Positions 48,556 through 57,087 of a stretch of 64,000 bases of DNA are shown here, in pieces. How positions within the stretch are numbered: the stretch's first letter is position 1; the number at the start of each line of letters is the position of its first letter. Under the pieces are notes generated by a model that made no database searches, was not told the DNA's origin, and was given only the letters and a program-made list of their open reading frames with translations. A program made the position numbers and the translations under genes. Origin of the DNA: Vibrio atypicus (GTDB lineage Bacteria; Pseudomonadota; Gammaproteobacteria; Enterobacterales; Vibrionaceae); assembly GCF_009811315.1 (NCBI RefSeq), contig NZ_BLID01000004.1:248001-312000 (forward strand), in the 5' to 3' direction.

Positions 48556-49779
48556 ATGGCAAGACGCGTAGTTCCGCTAACAGATAAAAAAGTAAAAAGC
48601 CTTAAACCCGCTGGCAAAGAGACAATCGCCAGTGATGGGAAAGGACTTCAGCTTAGAATAATGCCAAATGGAACTAAGTCTTGGCGTTTTGTATACAAGA
48701 GTCCTGCTACGGGAAAACGTAGTAATATGACCTTAGGCAAATACCCAGAACTATCGATAGCTAATGCACGGAAAATAGTAGAAGGCTACCGTGAGCTCGT
48801 TGCACTAGAAATCGATCCAAAACACCACAGAAAAGAAGAGAAGGAAAAAAGCGAGGCTATACATCAGCACACACTATTCAATGTTTCACAGAAGTGGATG
48901 GAGCTGAAGAGAACAGAAGTCACCGAAGACTACGCGAAGGATATCTGGCGCTCATTTGAGCTTCATGTTTTCCCTACTTTAAGCTCAAAACCTATATCTA
49001 TGATTACAGCACAGTCCGTAATCGAAACTCTAAAGGTAGTAGAAGCTAAAGGTTCACTGGAAACTGTTAGACGCCTAACACAACGCTTAAATGAAGTTAT
49101 GGTCTATGCGATGAACTGCGGACTACTGCAAGCAAATCCGATTAGCAACATCCTAGCTGCTTTTAAAAAGCCCACTAAGCAAAATATGAAAAAGCTGGAG
49201 TCAAATGAGCTACCAGCCCTAATGAATGCACTAGCAAACGCGAGCATTAAACGCTCTACACGCTGCCTTATTGAGTTTCAACTTCATACTATGACAAGAC
49301 CAAATGAGGCGGCTAGCGCGAAGTGGGAAGAGTTTGACTTGCTAAAGCGCGTATGGACGATTCCGAAAGAAAGAATGAAAAAACGAAAAATGCATCGTAT
49401 TCCTCTGACTGAAGAAGTCGTTAATCTGCTAAAAACAATGAGAGTAATGAGCGCAACTAGCGAGTATGTCTTCCCTTCAATTAAAGATCCAAAAAAACCG
49501 ATGCATAGTCAGACGGCAAATATGGCACTCAAAAGAATGGGATTCAAAGATCGTTTGGTCTCTCATGGTATGAGAGCCATGGCGAGCACAATACTTAATG
49601 AAAATGGTCATGATTTCGTTCTAATTGAAGCAGCCCTTGCTCACGTAGTTGGAACTAGCACCCAACGTTCGTATAACCGAACTGACTACTTAGAACGCCG
49701 TAAAGAGCTAATGAAATGGTGGAGTCATCACATTCTAGAAGCATCTAAAGTTAATGTGTCACTAGCATCGGTAGCTTAA
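48556..49779 (+). CDS. Tyrosine-recombinase integrase (P4 type)
   Basis: A 407-residue integrase: N-terminal DUF4102 arm domain (PLTDKKVKSLKPAGKETIASDGKGLQLRIMPNG), SAM-like core-binding domain (about residues 105-200) and catalytic domain with R248, H337-x-x-R340, H363 and the nucleophile Y373 (HVVGTSTQRSYNRTDY). All catalytic residues are present, so it is likely active. Sitting 190 bp from the ssrA 3' end, it is the integrase of the island bounded by the repeats at 48360 and 57095. Confidence 0.95.
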   Translation: MARRVVPLTDKKVKSLKPAGKETIASDGKGLQLRIMPNGTKSWRFVYKSPATGKRSNMTLGKYPELSIANARKIVEGYRELVALEIDPKHHRKEEKEKSEAIHQHTLFNVSQKWMELKRTEVTEDYAKDIWRSFELHVFPTLSSKPISMITAQSVIETLKVVEAKGSLETVRRLTQRLNEVMVYAMNCGLLQANPISNILAAFKKPTKQNMKKLESNELPALMNALANASIKRSTRCLIEFQLHTMTRPNEAASAKWEEFDLLKRVWTIPKERMKKRKMHRIPLTEEVVNLLKTMRVMSATSEYVFPSIKDPKKPMHSQTANMALKRMGFKDRLVSHGMRAMASTILNENGHDFVLIEAALAHVVGTSTQRSYNRTDYLERRKELMKWWSHHILEASKVNVSLASVA

Positions 49780-49893
49780 GAAAACAAAGATGTCGTCTAA
49801 CTATGAGAATACAGAACTCCTTTCAATGACGTAGCAGTAAGAGTATCACGAAGGTATATAACCATAAGTGATAATGATACGCTGGTGTAACTA

Positions 49894-49930
49894 CAATGCC
49901 TGTACTTAGTAACCTAAGTAGTTGGCATTG
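49894..49930. repeat. Stem-loop between the integrase and the kinase operon
   Basis: Two nested perfect 7-bp arms: CAATGCC/GGCATTG outside and TACTTAG/CTAAGTA inside, loop TAAC. No T-run follows, so it may be an operator or an RNA structure rather than a terminator. The rest of 49780-50036 is AT-rich and shows no gene. Confidence 0.6.
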
Positions 49931-50036
49931 TTAGTTAATTGAGCCTATTTGTTCATTGTTATTTGTGAATAAGCCCTACCTTAAATACCGTAACAAATGA
50001 TACTATGAGCATATAAGTGTATATTTTTTGGAAAGC

Positions 50037-53000
50037 ATGATGAAACGCTCCATCAACTCGGCAATCTCCACTGTATTCTCAATCAAAACGAAAAATGAAA
50101 TTGAAACGGATTACTATAGATCAGCATTGATAATTCAAGAAGTAACTCAATTTAGAGGGATCGAGTTAGATAATTTTTGTCACCGTGTATTCAGTCATCC
50201 CAAACTTCCGAATGGAATTAAGTTCATTTACAAAGATCTAAGTAAATTCTGTGCTTTGCCGAACATACGCTTTTATGATTCAAATTCAGAGTTAACATGG
50301 CTTTCTCATCTATTCAAGTATAATAGTGAGCTTCTTACATACTTTTCTTCTGCAAAAACACGTATTGAATCACGAATATTGACCTCTAATTATGAGGAAG
50401 CATTAAGAGAACTTGATAAGTTGCATGATAACTGTGGCTATTCATTTTGGGAAATAGAAATGAGAAGCTGCTTAGAAAAACATGTTAAAAATACATCTAA
50501 TCAAAAATATATATCAAGCGTTAGAAATACAGTTAAACGTAAGGTAGAAGATTTCTTTCTACAGCAGATATTGTTTAAACACCAAAGCAAGAGATTTGAA
50601 ACCTTTTCAAAAAATTTAGTTGGAATATTAGATGAAATGCGTGATTCTCAAGGAGATGCAATTGCGACACACTACGCAGATGTATATTCTAGCTATTTTT
50701 TACCAATTGAATTTGATAAAAGAATATCTGTAGATGAAAGAAGGTTATACCCATCCACTCATATATCTTGTATTGACCAGTACTTGCTTTTCAAAAAATA
50801 CTTTAACGACAAAATTGCACATGGTAGCGGCTTAAACAAAAGAGAGTTTACCATATTGAAAAGTGTTACCGATGCAACTAATGACACAGAACTTGAAAAT
50901 CTAATTAAAGTTCACAACAAAGTGGAAAGAAATGTTAATGACACCATATCACTCTGCATTAAAAAATATACAGAAGGGAACTATTCACCTGTAAAGGAAA
51001 CCATATCAAAACTTATTTGTGAGGATGTTAGATATACATCACTAATAGAAATACTATCACGAAGTGAAATATATCTTAACTCTCAAAGAGATCCTGATTC
51101 TTCATTACTAGATAATATAGTAAATTCATTTAAATCCGTATTATTATCAAAACCGGATTCAGTTACGCAAAGATTATACCTAGAAAGTGTTGCGACAACA
51201 TTCAATCACTCTAGTATATGCTCTTCTGTACTATTTCATTTATATAACACTATAAAGAACAACGAATATAAGCGAGATATTGCACGCCGTAACTGTTTAA
51301 TTCAATCTGATTTTTGCACCCCATATGTTAGTGGTATAGACAAGAAAAACCTTGAATCATATGAAAACGTTCCTAATTATAGGAAAATAAAACACAGAGA
51401 CTTGTCATCACTTAGTGAAAAAGAAATAGAGGAACACTTTAAATCCTATCAACAAGAGTGCTTAATTGAGTCTGACTACATTAGAGACTACTCAAATTAT
51501 CTGATAGAAACCAACAACCTCTTACAGTGTGCTGAATTTACAGTAAATACATTTATAAGCAATAATCTCACTCATCCATTTCTTCCAATAAATGAATTAG
51601 TAGAACTCATAGTAGAAAATGGAATAGAAGAGCAAAGTATTGATATACCAATACTTTATAGCATTTACAGTAAAACCATATCTAAAGATAAGGACGAAGA
51701 TAAGGTAGAGGCTTATGAAGACTATATCTGCGAATCTGGCACTCACTTACCTTCGATTCTATTTCCAGACCCAGTTAATTTTGATGCCAAGGTGGCATAT
51801 TTCTTAAAGCATGTATGTATAATCTCAAATATGGATTCATCAGAAGAATTCGAAAGTACGGAAGATATAAAGAAAGAAAGAGTGGTCATACTGGATTTAT
51901 TACGGAATAGTAAATTTAATGACGAGATAATACTGTCTGAAAGGAACAGTATTTTAGACGAGTTATCCTTTGATGGATTAAAAACAAAATTTGATACTAG
52001 TAAAATATTTGTAGATGTGGATGCAATTAAAAACGAGAAATTTGAAAGATACAAATTTTTATATGAACTCTATCAAGACGCCATTACAACCGAACCATCT
52101 ATAAGTTTAGAAGATGAATATACGGTAATTGATGATTATAATAATGAAAAAACTGTAGTACCTTCAAGCAATAAAACCGATGTGCTATCACAAATATATC
52201 GAGAGATTGTAAATGATTTCGTTTGTAACGAAAACTATGGCTTAGATAAATATCTGAGCGCTGATATTAGACATGGAATTTTTGTAAGTCAAATACGCTC
52301 AGGCATCGAAAAGCACGGTATTATAACTGATGTCGACGAACATGATAATTATGAAAAAAACACGATAATGGATGAAAAATACCCACTATTGATATCTAAT
52401 ATTAAGAATAAAATAGTCGAAGACATGTGTGAATTTTCCAAGAATTTTGACACTGTGCTAAATTCCGCGAATTCAATATTCAATGTAGTCATAGAAATAA
52501 ACGATAACAGCAGTGGTAAATTTAATTTCCGACCTACCATAGATAACGTTCACGGTTTAAGAGATGCTATTGAAAATAAAAATAATTTTGAAGATTTTTT
52601 TGATTCAATCATTAATTACATGTGGAAACTCACAATTGACGCACTAAATGAAGTCAAAAAATATATCAATGAAAATTTGAAAGTTGAACTTACTGAAACC
52701 GTAAACAACCTTGAGTCAAGCTTTATCAACCACAAGAAAACAGTACCTTTGAAAGAACTTTCTGAATGTATTACTCACATGAAAGCATCTGTTGTCGAGG
52801 AACTAGATCGAGTGACCTCATGGTTAAATGTGGCAGAAATGAATGAAAGTAATATTTATGATGTTAGATCTGTAGTTTACGCATGTAAAACAACTTTTGA
52901 GTCTATATTTTCACAATATCAAATTAACTTAAACTTGGATAATTACACTAAGAATATAGCGTTTACATATAAAGATGCCAAACCACTTATGACATCGATA

Positions 53001-53327
53001 ATTACAGCATTAGATAACGCAAACAGTCACGGCAATGGTGAAGTTTCTTTATCAATAGATGAAAATCAAGAAACCACTAGTATAACTATTACGAACCCTT
53101 TCAAATTCGATTCTTATCAAGACATCATTAATTTAAGGACATTAATTAAGCAAAAAATGTCTGACACAGACCCCACTTTAGCTAAAATAGAGGGCGGAAC
53201 CGGAGTATACAAAATATACAATCTATTGAAAAACTGTTCTAACCGATTTAATTTAGATTGCAATATTACCGATGATGGATATTTTAGTTTAACGATAGGA
53301 GTAAAGGATGAAAATATTAATCATTGA
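50037..53327 (+). CDS. Sensor histidine-kinase-like protein with GHKL ATPase domain (Detocs DtcA-type candidate)
   Basis: A 1096-residue soluble protein (start ATG 50037 after TTTTTGGAAAGC; an in-frame TTG at 50028 is less likely). The first ~700 residues are helical, polar and unlike anything I know; no signal or membrane helix. A candidate phosphoacceptor lies in LSADIRHGIFVSQIR (His746). The C-terminal ~130 residues form a GHKL fold: N-box ALDNANSHG (Asn994) and G-box EGGTGVYKIYNLL (about 1052-1060). The next two genes encode receivers, and it overlaps the first by 20 bases, so it should phosphorylate them. Composition is much more AT-rich than the flanking core genes. Reading as DtcA rests on domain order. 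Confidence 0.8.
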   Translation: MMKRSINSAISTVFSIKTKNEIETDYYRSALIIQEVTQFRGIELDNFCHRVFSHPKLPNGIKFIYKDLSKFCALPNIRFYDSNSELTWLSHLFKYNSELLTYFSSAKTRIESRILTSNYEEALRELDKLHDNCGYSFWEIEMRSCLEKHVKNTSNQKYISSVRNTVKRKVEDFFLQQILFKHQSKRFETFSKNLVGILDEMRDSQGDAIATHYADVYSSYFLPIEFDKRISVDERRLYPSTHISCIDQYLLFKKYFNDKIAHGSGLNKREFTILKSVTDATNDTELENLIKVHNKVERNVNDTISLCIKKYTEGNYSPVKETISKLICEDVRYTSLIEILSRSEIYLNSQRDPDSSLLDNIVNSFKSVLLSKPDSVTQRLYLESVATTFNHSSICSSVLFHLYNTIKNNEYKRDIARRNCLIQSDFCTPYVSGIDKKNLESYENVPNYRKIKHRDLSSLSEKEIEEHFKSYQQECLIESDYIRDYSNYLIETNNLLQCAEFTVNTFISNNLTHPFLPINELVELIVENGIEEQSIDIPILYSIYSKTISKDKDEDKVEAYEDYICESGTHLPSILFPDPVNFDAKVAYFLKHVCIISNMDSSEEFESTEDIKKERVVILDLLRNSKFNDEIILSERNSILDELSFDGLKTKFDTSKIFVDVDAIKNEKFERYKFLYELYQDAITTEPSISLEDEYTVIDDYNNEKTVVPSSNKTDVLSQIYREIVNDFVCNENYGLDKYLSADIRHGIFVSQIRSGIEKHGIITDVDEHDNYEKNTIMDEKYPLLISNIKNKIVEDMCEFSKNFDTVLNSANSIFNVVIEINDNSSGKFNFRPTIDNVHGLRDAIENKNNFEDFFDSIINYMWKLTIDALNEVKKYINENLKVELTETVNNLESSFINHKKTVPLKELSECITHMKASVVEELDRVTSWLNVAEMNESNIYDVRSVVYACKTTFESIFSQYQINLNLDNYTKNIAFTYKDAKPLMTSIITALDNANSHGNGEVSLSIDENQETTSITITNPFKFDSYQDIINLRTLIKQKMSDTDPTLAKIEGGTGVYKIYNLLKNCSNRFNLDCNITDDGYFSLTIGVKDENINH

Positions 53328-53760
53328 AGATAACGAGCACAAAAGAGAAAAAGTATGTACTTTTATTCAGTCGCTAAACAATGGTATTGAGCTATATGAG
53401 TCTGCATCTTTCAATTCAGGGATTAAAGCCATATCTAAGTTCGATCTTGATCTAATCATTCTAGATATGAGTCTACCAACTCATGACAAGTCTGCAAATG
53501 AATCAGGTGGTAGATTTAGAGTTTATGGTGGAAAAGATATTGTACGTAAAATGAGAAGAAAATCTATTACAACACCTTTTGTAATCCTCACTCAGTATTC
53601 GAATTTTGGTGAAGGAGAAAATAAAAAAGATCTAGCTGACATCGAAAAAGAATTCGAAAACACGCATCCAGACCAATATATTTCAACAATTCATTACGAA
53701 ACTTCAAGCCATTTATGGAAGGAAAAACTTCAACAGGTAATAAATAAAATAAATGATTAA
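53308..53760 (+). CDS. Stand-alone response-regulator receiver (Detocs DtcB-type candidate)
   Basis: A 150-residue CheY-like receiver with no output domain. The acidic pocket E7/D8 (ILIIEDNE) and the phosphoacceptor D53 (LIILDMSLP) and switch Thr95 (FVILTQYS) are intact; the Lys that normally follows beta-5 is not evident (IHYETSSHLW stands there). AGGAGTAAAGG precedes the ATG; the gene overlaps the kinase gene by 20 bases and the next gene by 8. In Detocs such a receiver soaks up phosphate and holds the effector off; here this is inferred by analogy. Confidence 0.82.
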   Translation: MKILIIEDNEHKREKVCTFIQSLNNGIELYESASFNSGIKAISKFDLDLIILDMSLPTHDKSANESGGRFRVYGGKDIVRKMRRKSITTPFVILTQYSNFGEGENKKDLADIEKEFENTHPDQYISTIHYETSSHLWKEKLQQVINKIND

Positions 53761-54910
53761 AGTACTAATTGTCGATGACAACAAAAAACGCTTAAAAAAA
53801 TTAATTACTAAGTTGGAACAACTGGACAATCAGCAATATCTTAAAATAGATGAAGCAAAGAGTTCTTCCAAAGCAAAACAGCTCATGCGAGTGACTAAGT
53901 ATGATCTTTTAGTTTTAGATGTAGTCCTTCCTAAAAGAGACCGTGAAACACCAAGTGCAAATGAAGGAATCAAAACGCTGAGAGATATTCACGTAAAACC
54001 AGACTTTTATACCCCTACTAAAATAATCGGAATCACTGCATTCATTAAAGATATGGGTAAGTTTTCGAACGAATTTTACGAACGAACATCTGTGATTTTG
54101 CAAGCAGAATCTCATTCATCCTCTTGGATCAGTCAGATTACAAGTAACGTAGATAGTTTAATTAAGACATTGGTCTCAGAAGCGCAATCTCAATCAAATG
54201 TGACACTTATTTCTATTCACGGAATCAGAACTATTGGTCACTGGCAAAATACTCTAAATGATTTAGTAAAAGAAAACTCCCGAAAAATCGAACCAAAACC
54301 AGTAAAGTACGGTTTTTTTAGCCTATTATCTTTTCTATTTCCACATCTTAGAGATTACGTAGCAAAAAAAGTAGTAAAGAAGATCCACTCTGCATTAGAT
54401 AGTTCAAATCAAGATAGAGTTATTTTGGTAGCTCATAGTTTTGGTACATATATCGCTGCAAAAGCGATAGAAACATATACAGGTAAAACTCAAATAGACC
54501 TTACAATTTTCGCTGGTTCTGTCTTAAAAACAGATCATGATTTAGATAGTATTTTCAAAAGAACAAACATGTTTATAAATGAGTGTGGAGCAAGAGATAA
54601 AATCTTAATGATATGCAATATGCTCGTTCTTGGTTTGGGTGATGCTGGTAGGAGTGGTTTCTCATCTCATCAACACAACTCTTTTATTAATAGGTATTAC
54701 AATGGAGGCCATGATGTTTATCTAGCTAAAGAAAAAATGCTAGAAAATTGGGTTCCCTCTATTATTTCTGGTCAGAAGCCACGTGATATTGATGAACGAC
54801 CGAATCTTCGGTATCAAGACATAAGCGAATTTATAATACAACTATTCTCAGCAACAAAACCATTACTTTACTTGCTGATTGGATATGCCATATATACTGG
54901 ATTAAGATAG
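53753..54910 (+). CDS. Receiver fused to alpha/beta-hydrolase effector with C-terminal hydrophobic segment (DtcC-type candidate)
   Basis: A 385-residue fusion. Residues 1-140 are a receiver: D8/D9 (VLIVDDNK), phosphoacceptor D56 (LLVLDVVLP). Residues 148-340 are an alpha/beta-hydrolase: oxyanion loop SIHGIRTIGHW (154-164), nucleophile S229 in VAHSFGTY (the first Gly of GxSxG replaced by Ala), probable acid D282 (GARDKI) and H320 (NGGHD). A hydrophobic end (370-384, PLLYLLIGYAIYTGL) could insert into a membrane. An esterase or lipase acting at the membrane is a reasonable guess; the substrate is unknown. The gene overlaps the receiver gene by 8 bases. Confidence 0.82.
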   Translation: MIKVLIVDDNKKRLKKLITKLEQLDNQQYLKIDEAKSSSKAKQLMRVTKYDLLVLDVVLPKRDRETPSANEGIKTLRDIHVKPDFYTPTKIIGITAFIKDMGKFSNEFYERTSVILQAESHSSSWISQITSNVDSLIKTLVSEAQSQSNVTLISIHGIRTIGHWQNTLNDLVKENSRKIEPKPVKYGFFSLLSFLFPHLRDYVAKKVVKKIHSALDSSNQDRVILVAHSFGTYIAAKAIETYTGKTQIDLTIFAGSVLKTDHDLDSIFKRTNMFINECGARDKILMICNMLVLGLGDAGRSGFSSHQHNSFINRYYNGGHDVYLAKEKMLENWVPSIISGQKPRDIDERPNLRYQDISEFIIQLFSATKPLLYLLIGYAIYTGLR

Positions 54911-54925
54911 CGAAGTAACTTCATT

Positions 54926-54946
54926 AGGAACCGTATCTCGGTTCCT
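54926..54946 (+). terminator. Terminator-like hairpin after the kinase operon
   Basis: AGGAACCG-TATCT-CGGTTCCT, perfect 8-bp stem 15 bases after the stop codon, followed by GATTTGAC (weak T content). Confidence 0.6.
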
Positions 54947-55051
54947 GATTTGACTGATCGCGATAAGTAGTGTTGTACAAGTAATTTAATCTAAACATTA
55001 GTTTCATTGTTATATCCAGTTTCAAACTAAGTCAAAGTTACCATTTGTATT

Positions 55052-55897
55052 CTATACTTTGGACTGTTTAAGCCATTCTCTAGCGTGCCATTGAAAAGGC
55101 AATAATCTTCGGTCTTTGCTATCCAGCCAACAAAGAGACTCACAAAACAATAACTTATTTAGACGATGCTTATGAGTAATTCTCTTACCAGAATGAGTCT
55201 TGTAGTCTCTAACTTCAAAGCTTGCTAATTTATAGATATAGCTGAGTTGCTTATGTGGGTCGTTTAACTTTTGTTCCATAAATGGTCTAGCGCACCTGTT
55301 TTTCTTTATATTCTTAGGATGCAGCTTATGCATACAGCTTTTTAGCTTTCTGATAGCATCTTCATTGCCTGTTTTACGAATTAGAAGATGGTAATGTGGC
55401 AACCACCTTTGAGGTTGTTCATGAAAATCGAGCTCAAAAGATCCAACTACAGGACCGGAAATTCCACACCTTGACAAAACTTGTCGAACGCGGTCTTTAT
55501 CTTTCGGTACATCATAGTTAACGAACTCATACGCGCTCACACAATGAGAATACTGCAATATGGTGTAGATACCATATTCAAATTCAAATCCATGTTCCTG
55601 TTCTAGCTTCATCGCAGAGACGATATCGTTCACTCTTTCGATCTTGAATTTGCGATTGCACTTCTTACATGCCAAGCTTTTGCACTCAATGATGTCCTCG
55701 TTACACGCTTCTAGTTTGTCCGCCAACTCATGTAAATCTCCGGTCGAATAACGTCTTCCTCTGTTTAGATACACTTCATCAGCCAACTCGCGTAACAATG
55801 CGATCCGATAATCATTCTCTTCATACGCGTCATTTTCACTGGATAGCCAGCTACATTCATCAAGACTGTAGCTAGGAAGATCAATCACACTTACCAT
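55052..55897 (-). CDS. HUH-type replication protein (inovirus Gp2-like candidate)
   Basis: A 281-residue protein with an HUH-like motif PHYHLLI (H168-Y169-H170) in a beta strand and, further on, LSYIYKLASF with Tyr220/Tyr222 as candidate nucleophiles, the layout of rolling-circle Rep/Gp2 proteins. An earlier CxxxxCxxC cluster (C72, C77, C80) looks like a zinc site. The ATG at 55897 overlaps the stop of the AlpA gene by one base (TAATG on the minus strand), so both are one operon. It probably starts replication of the excised element; that role is inferred. Low-similarity phage satellite proteins of this type are common beside AlpA. Confidence 0.6.
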   Translation of the reverse strand: MVSVIDLPSYSLDECSWLSSENDAYEENDYRIALLRELADEVYLNRGRRYSTGDLHELADKLEACNEDIIECKSLACKKCNRKFKIERVNDIVSAMKLEQEHGFEFEYGIYTILQYSHCVSAYEFVNYDVPKDKDRVRQVLSRCGISGPVVGSFELDFHEQPQRWLPHYHLLIRKTGNEDAIRKLKSCMHKLHPKNIKKNRCARPFMEQKLNDPHKQLSYIYKLASFEVRDYKTHSGKRITHKHRLNKLLFCESLCWLDSKDRRLLPFQWHAREWLKQSKV

Positions 55898-56133
55898 TAT
55901 CCCCAAACCTCTTTCAATAGTCTCTGAGAGCGGTCTAACTCAACCATTAGAGTTGTGCTCTTTCTGTTTTCTGACCAATTGCGTATTTCTGTTTCTTTCC
56001 ATGCAACTCGATTCTTCGATAATCTATACGAACTCGGAAACTCTCCTGATTTCATTAGTCGATATATCTGAGCACGACTATAAGAAGTTACTTTCACAAC
56101 TTCCTCTATTTTTAAATACCTTTCACTCAGCAT
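55897..56133 (-). CDS. AlpA-family transcriptional regulator/excisionase
   Basis: A 78-residue MerR-like winged-helix protein (YLKIEEVVKVTSYSRAQIYRLMKSGEFPSSYRLSKNRVAWKETEIRNW) of the AlpA family, which switch on integrase and excision genes in P4-like elements. First gene of the minus-strand operon with the Rep-like gene; three 11-bp palindromes lie upstream (56198-56293) and are candidate binding sites. Confidence 0.88.
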   Translation of the reverse strand: MLSERYLKIEEVVKVTSYSRAQIYRLMKSGEFPSSYRLSKNRVAWKETEIRNWSENRKSTTLMVELDRSQRLLKEVWG

Positions 56134-56197
56134 CTTCTACCTCTTTCACTCATTACCTTTGGGACGTGTATAAGCTTAACACTCATTTTTTCACTAA

Positions 56198-56293
56198 GTG
56201 AGGCTCACAAAAAACCGTGAGCCTCACATTGTATAAAATGAAATTTAATACAATAAATTCATGAACTTGAATTGATTTTTTAGTGAGCCTCAC
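56198..56293. repeat. Three copies of an 11-bp palindrome (GTGAGSCTCAC)
   Basis: GTGAGGCTCAC at 56198-56208 and GTGAGCCTCAC at 56217-56227 and 56283-56293. Copies 1 and 2 form a perfect inverted repeat around AAAAAACC; the third is 66 bp on. They fill the divergent interval between alpA and the gene at 56360, as operators or as origin repeats for the Rep-like protein. Confidence 0.85.
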
Positions 56294-56359
56294 ATATTTA
56301 TAATTGACGTTTATCTATAATTTTCTGACAAGGAAACTGAGCTAACAGAGTAGGAAATA

Positions 56360-56941
56360 ATGAGTGATTCAGATGATGCAGTTAGACAGCGTTATGTAAC
56401 CAATAGGAGGAAAGAGTCTGGATTGGTTACAAAGAAGTACCACCTTAATCAAGAATCTATAAATAAGCTCCGTACTATAGGACTTAGAATGGGATTCAAT
56501 GAAAATGAACTCGGGAAAAACGAGAATTTATCCGCCATCATCGATGACTGTATAGAACGTTACTTTGAAAATTCACTTGAAAAGCGTAGGGCAACCAAAC
56601 ACGCACTCTATCTCAAACAAGTACATAGAATAGTTAAATACCGTGAGAATGAAGGATATTCCGACAAATCGACAATGAGATTCCTAGAATATTGGGGATA
56701 TGAGCCACCAATGTCAGCCGAGCTTTATGAGCAGAACGGTGTTAAGCGTGTAAGAAAATTCACTCTAAAAGGCTGGTCAGTAGCTTCAGTGGCTAAACTG
56801 AGAGATGAGGAGTATGTAGAGAAGCAATTTCAACTTCTTTGCCGAAAAATGAAAAGAGTTATCAAAAGAAAGAATAAAGGAACGCCTGTGAAGAGAACTA
56901 AGCGAAAAAGCTACGAAGACTGGGGATACTTACCCATGTGA
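56360..56941 (+). CDS. Hypothetical basic protein of the island
   Basis: A 193-residue protein of unknown family. The segment TKKYHLNQESINKLRTIGLRMGF followed by NENLSAIIDDCIERYFENSL looks like a ribbon-helix-helix DNA-binding unit (beta strand, two helices; about residues 24-72). The C-terminal half is Lys/Arg-rich (KRVIKRKNKGTPVKRTKRK). It is divergent from alpA across the triple palindrome, so it may be a repressor, or a partner of replication or excision. Nothing firmer can be said. It ends 150 bp before the right repeat. Confidence 0.65.
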   Translation: MSDSDDAVRQRYVTNRRKESGLVTKKYHLNQESINKLRTIGLRMGFNENELGKNENLSAIIDDCIERYFENSLEKRRATKHALYLKQVHRIVKYRENEGYSDKSTMRFLEYWGYEPPMSAELYEQNGVKRVRKFTLKGWSVASVAKLRDEEYVEKQFQLLCRKMKRVIKRKNKGTPVKRTKRKSYEDWGYLPM

Positions 56942-57087
56942 AGTGATGCTCTTTAAAATCGTCATCAAATCAGATTGGCGTCACACTTTTCGATAATAAA
57001 TTTTAGTACCCAATCAGTTACCCAAAACTATTTTTCATCACACCTTTATCTTTAAAAATCAAAGCATTAGAATCAAACTTCAGATGA

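Noticed and set aside
50037..53327. Reading the large protein as an ordinary membrane sensor kinase of a metabolic two-component system.
   Set aside because: It has no membrane helix or known input domain, a large helical N-terminus, and the partner genes are a lone receiver and a receiver-hydrolase, not a DNA-binding regulator.
48556..56941. Island as an intact prophage.
   Set aside because: No capsid, tail, terminase or lysis genes are present; only integrase, AlpA, an HUH-like protein and cargo.
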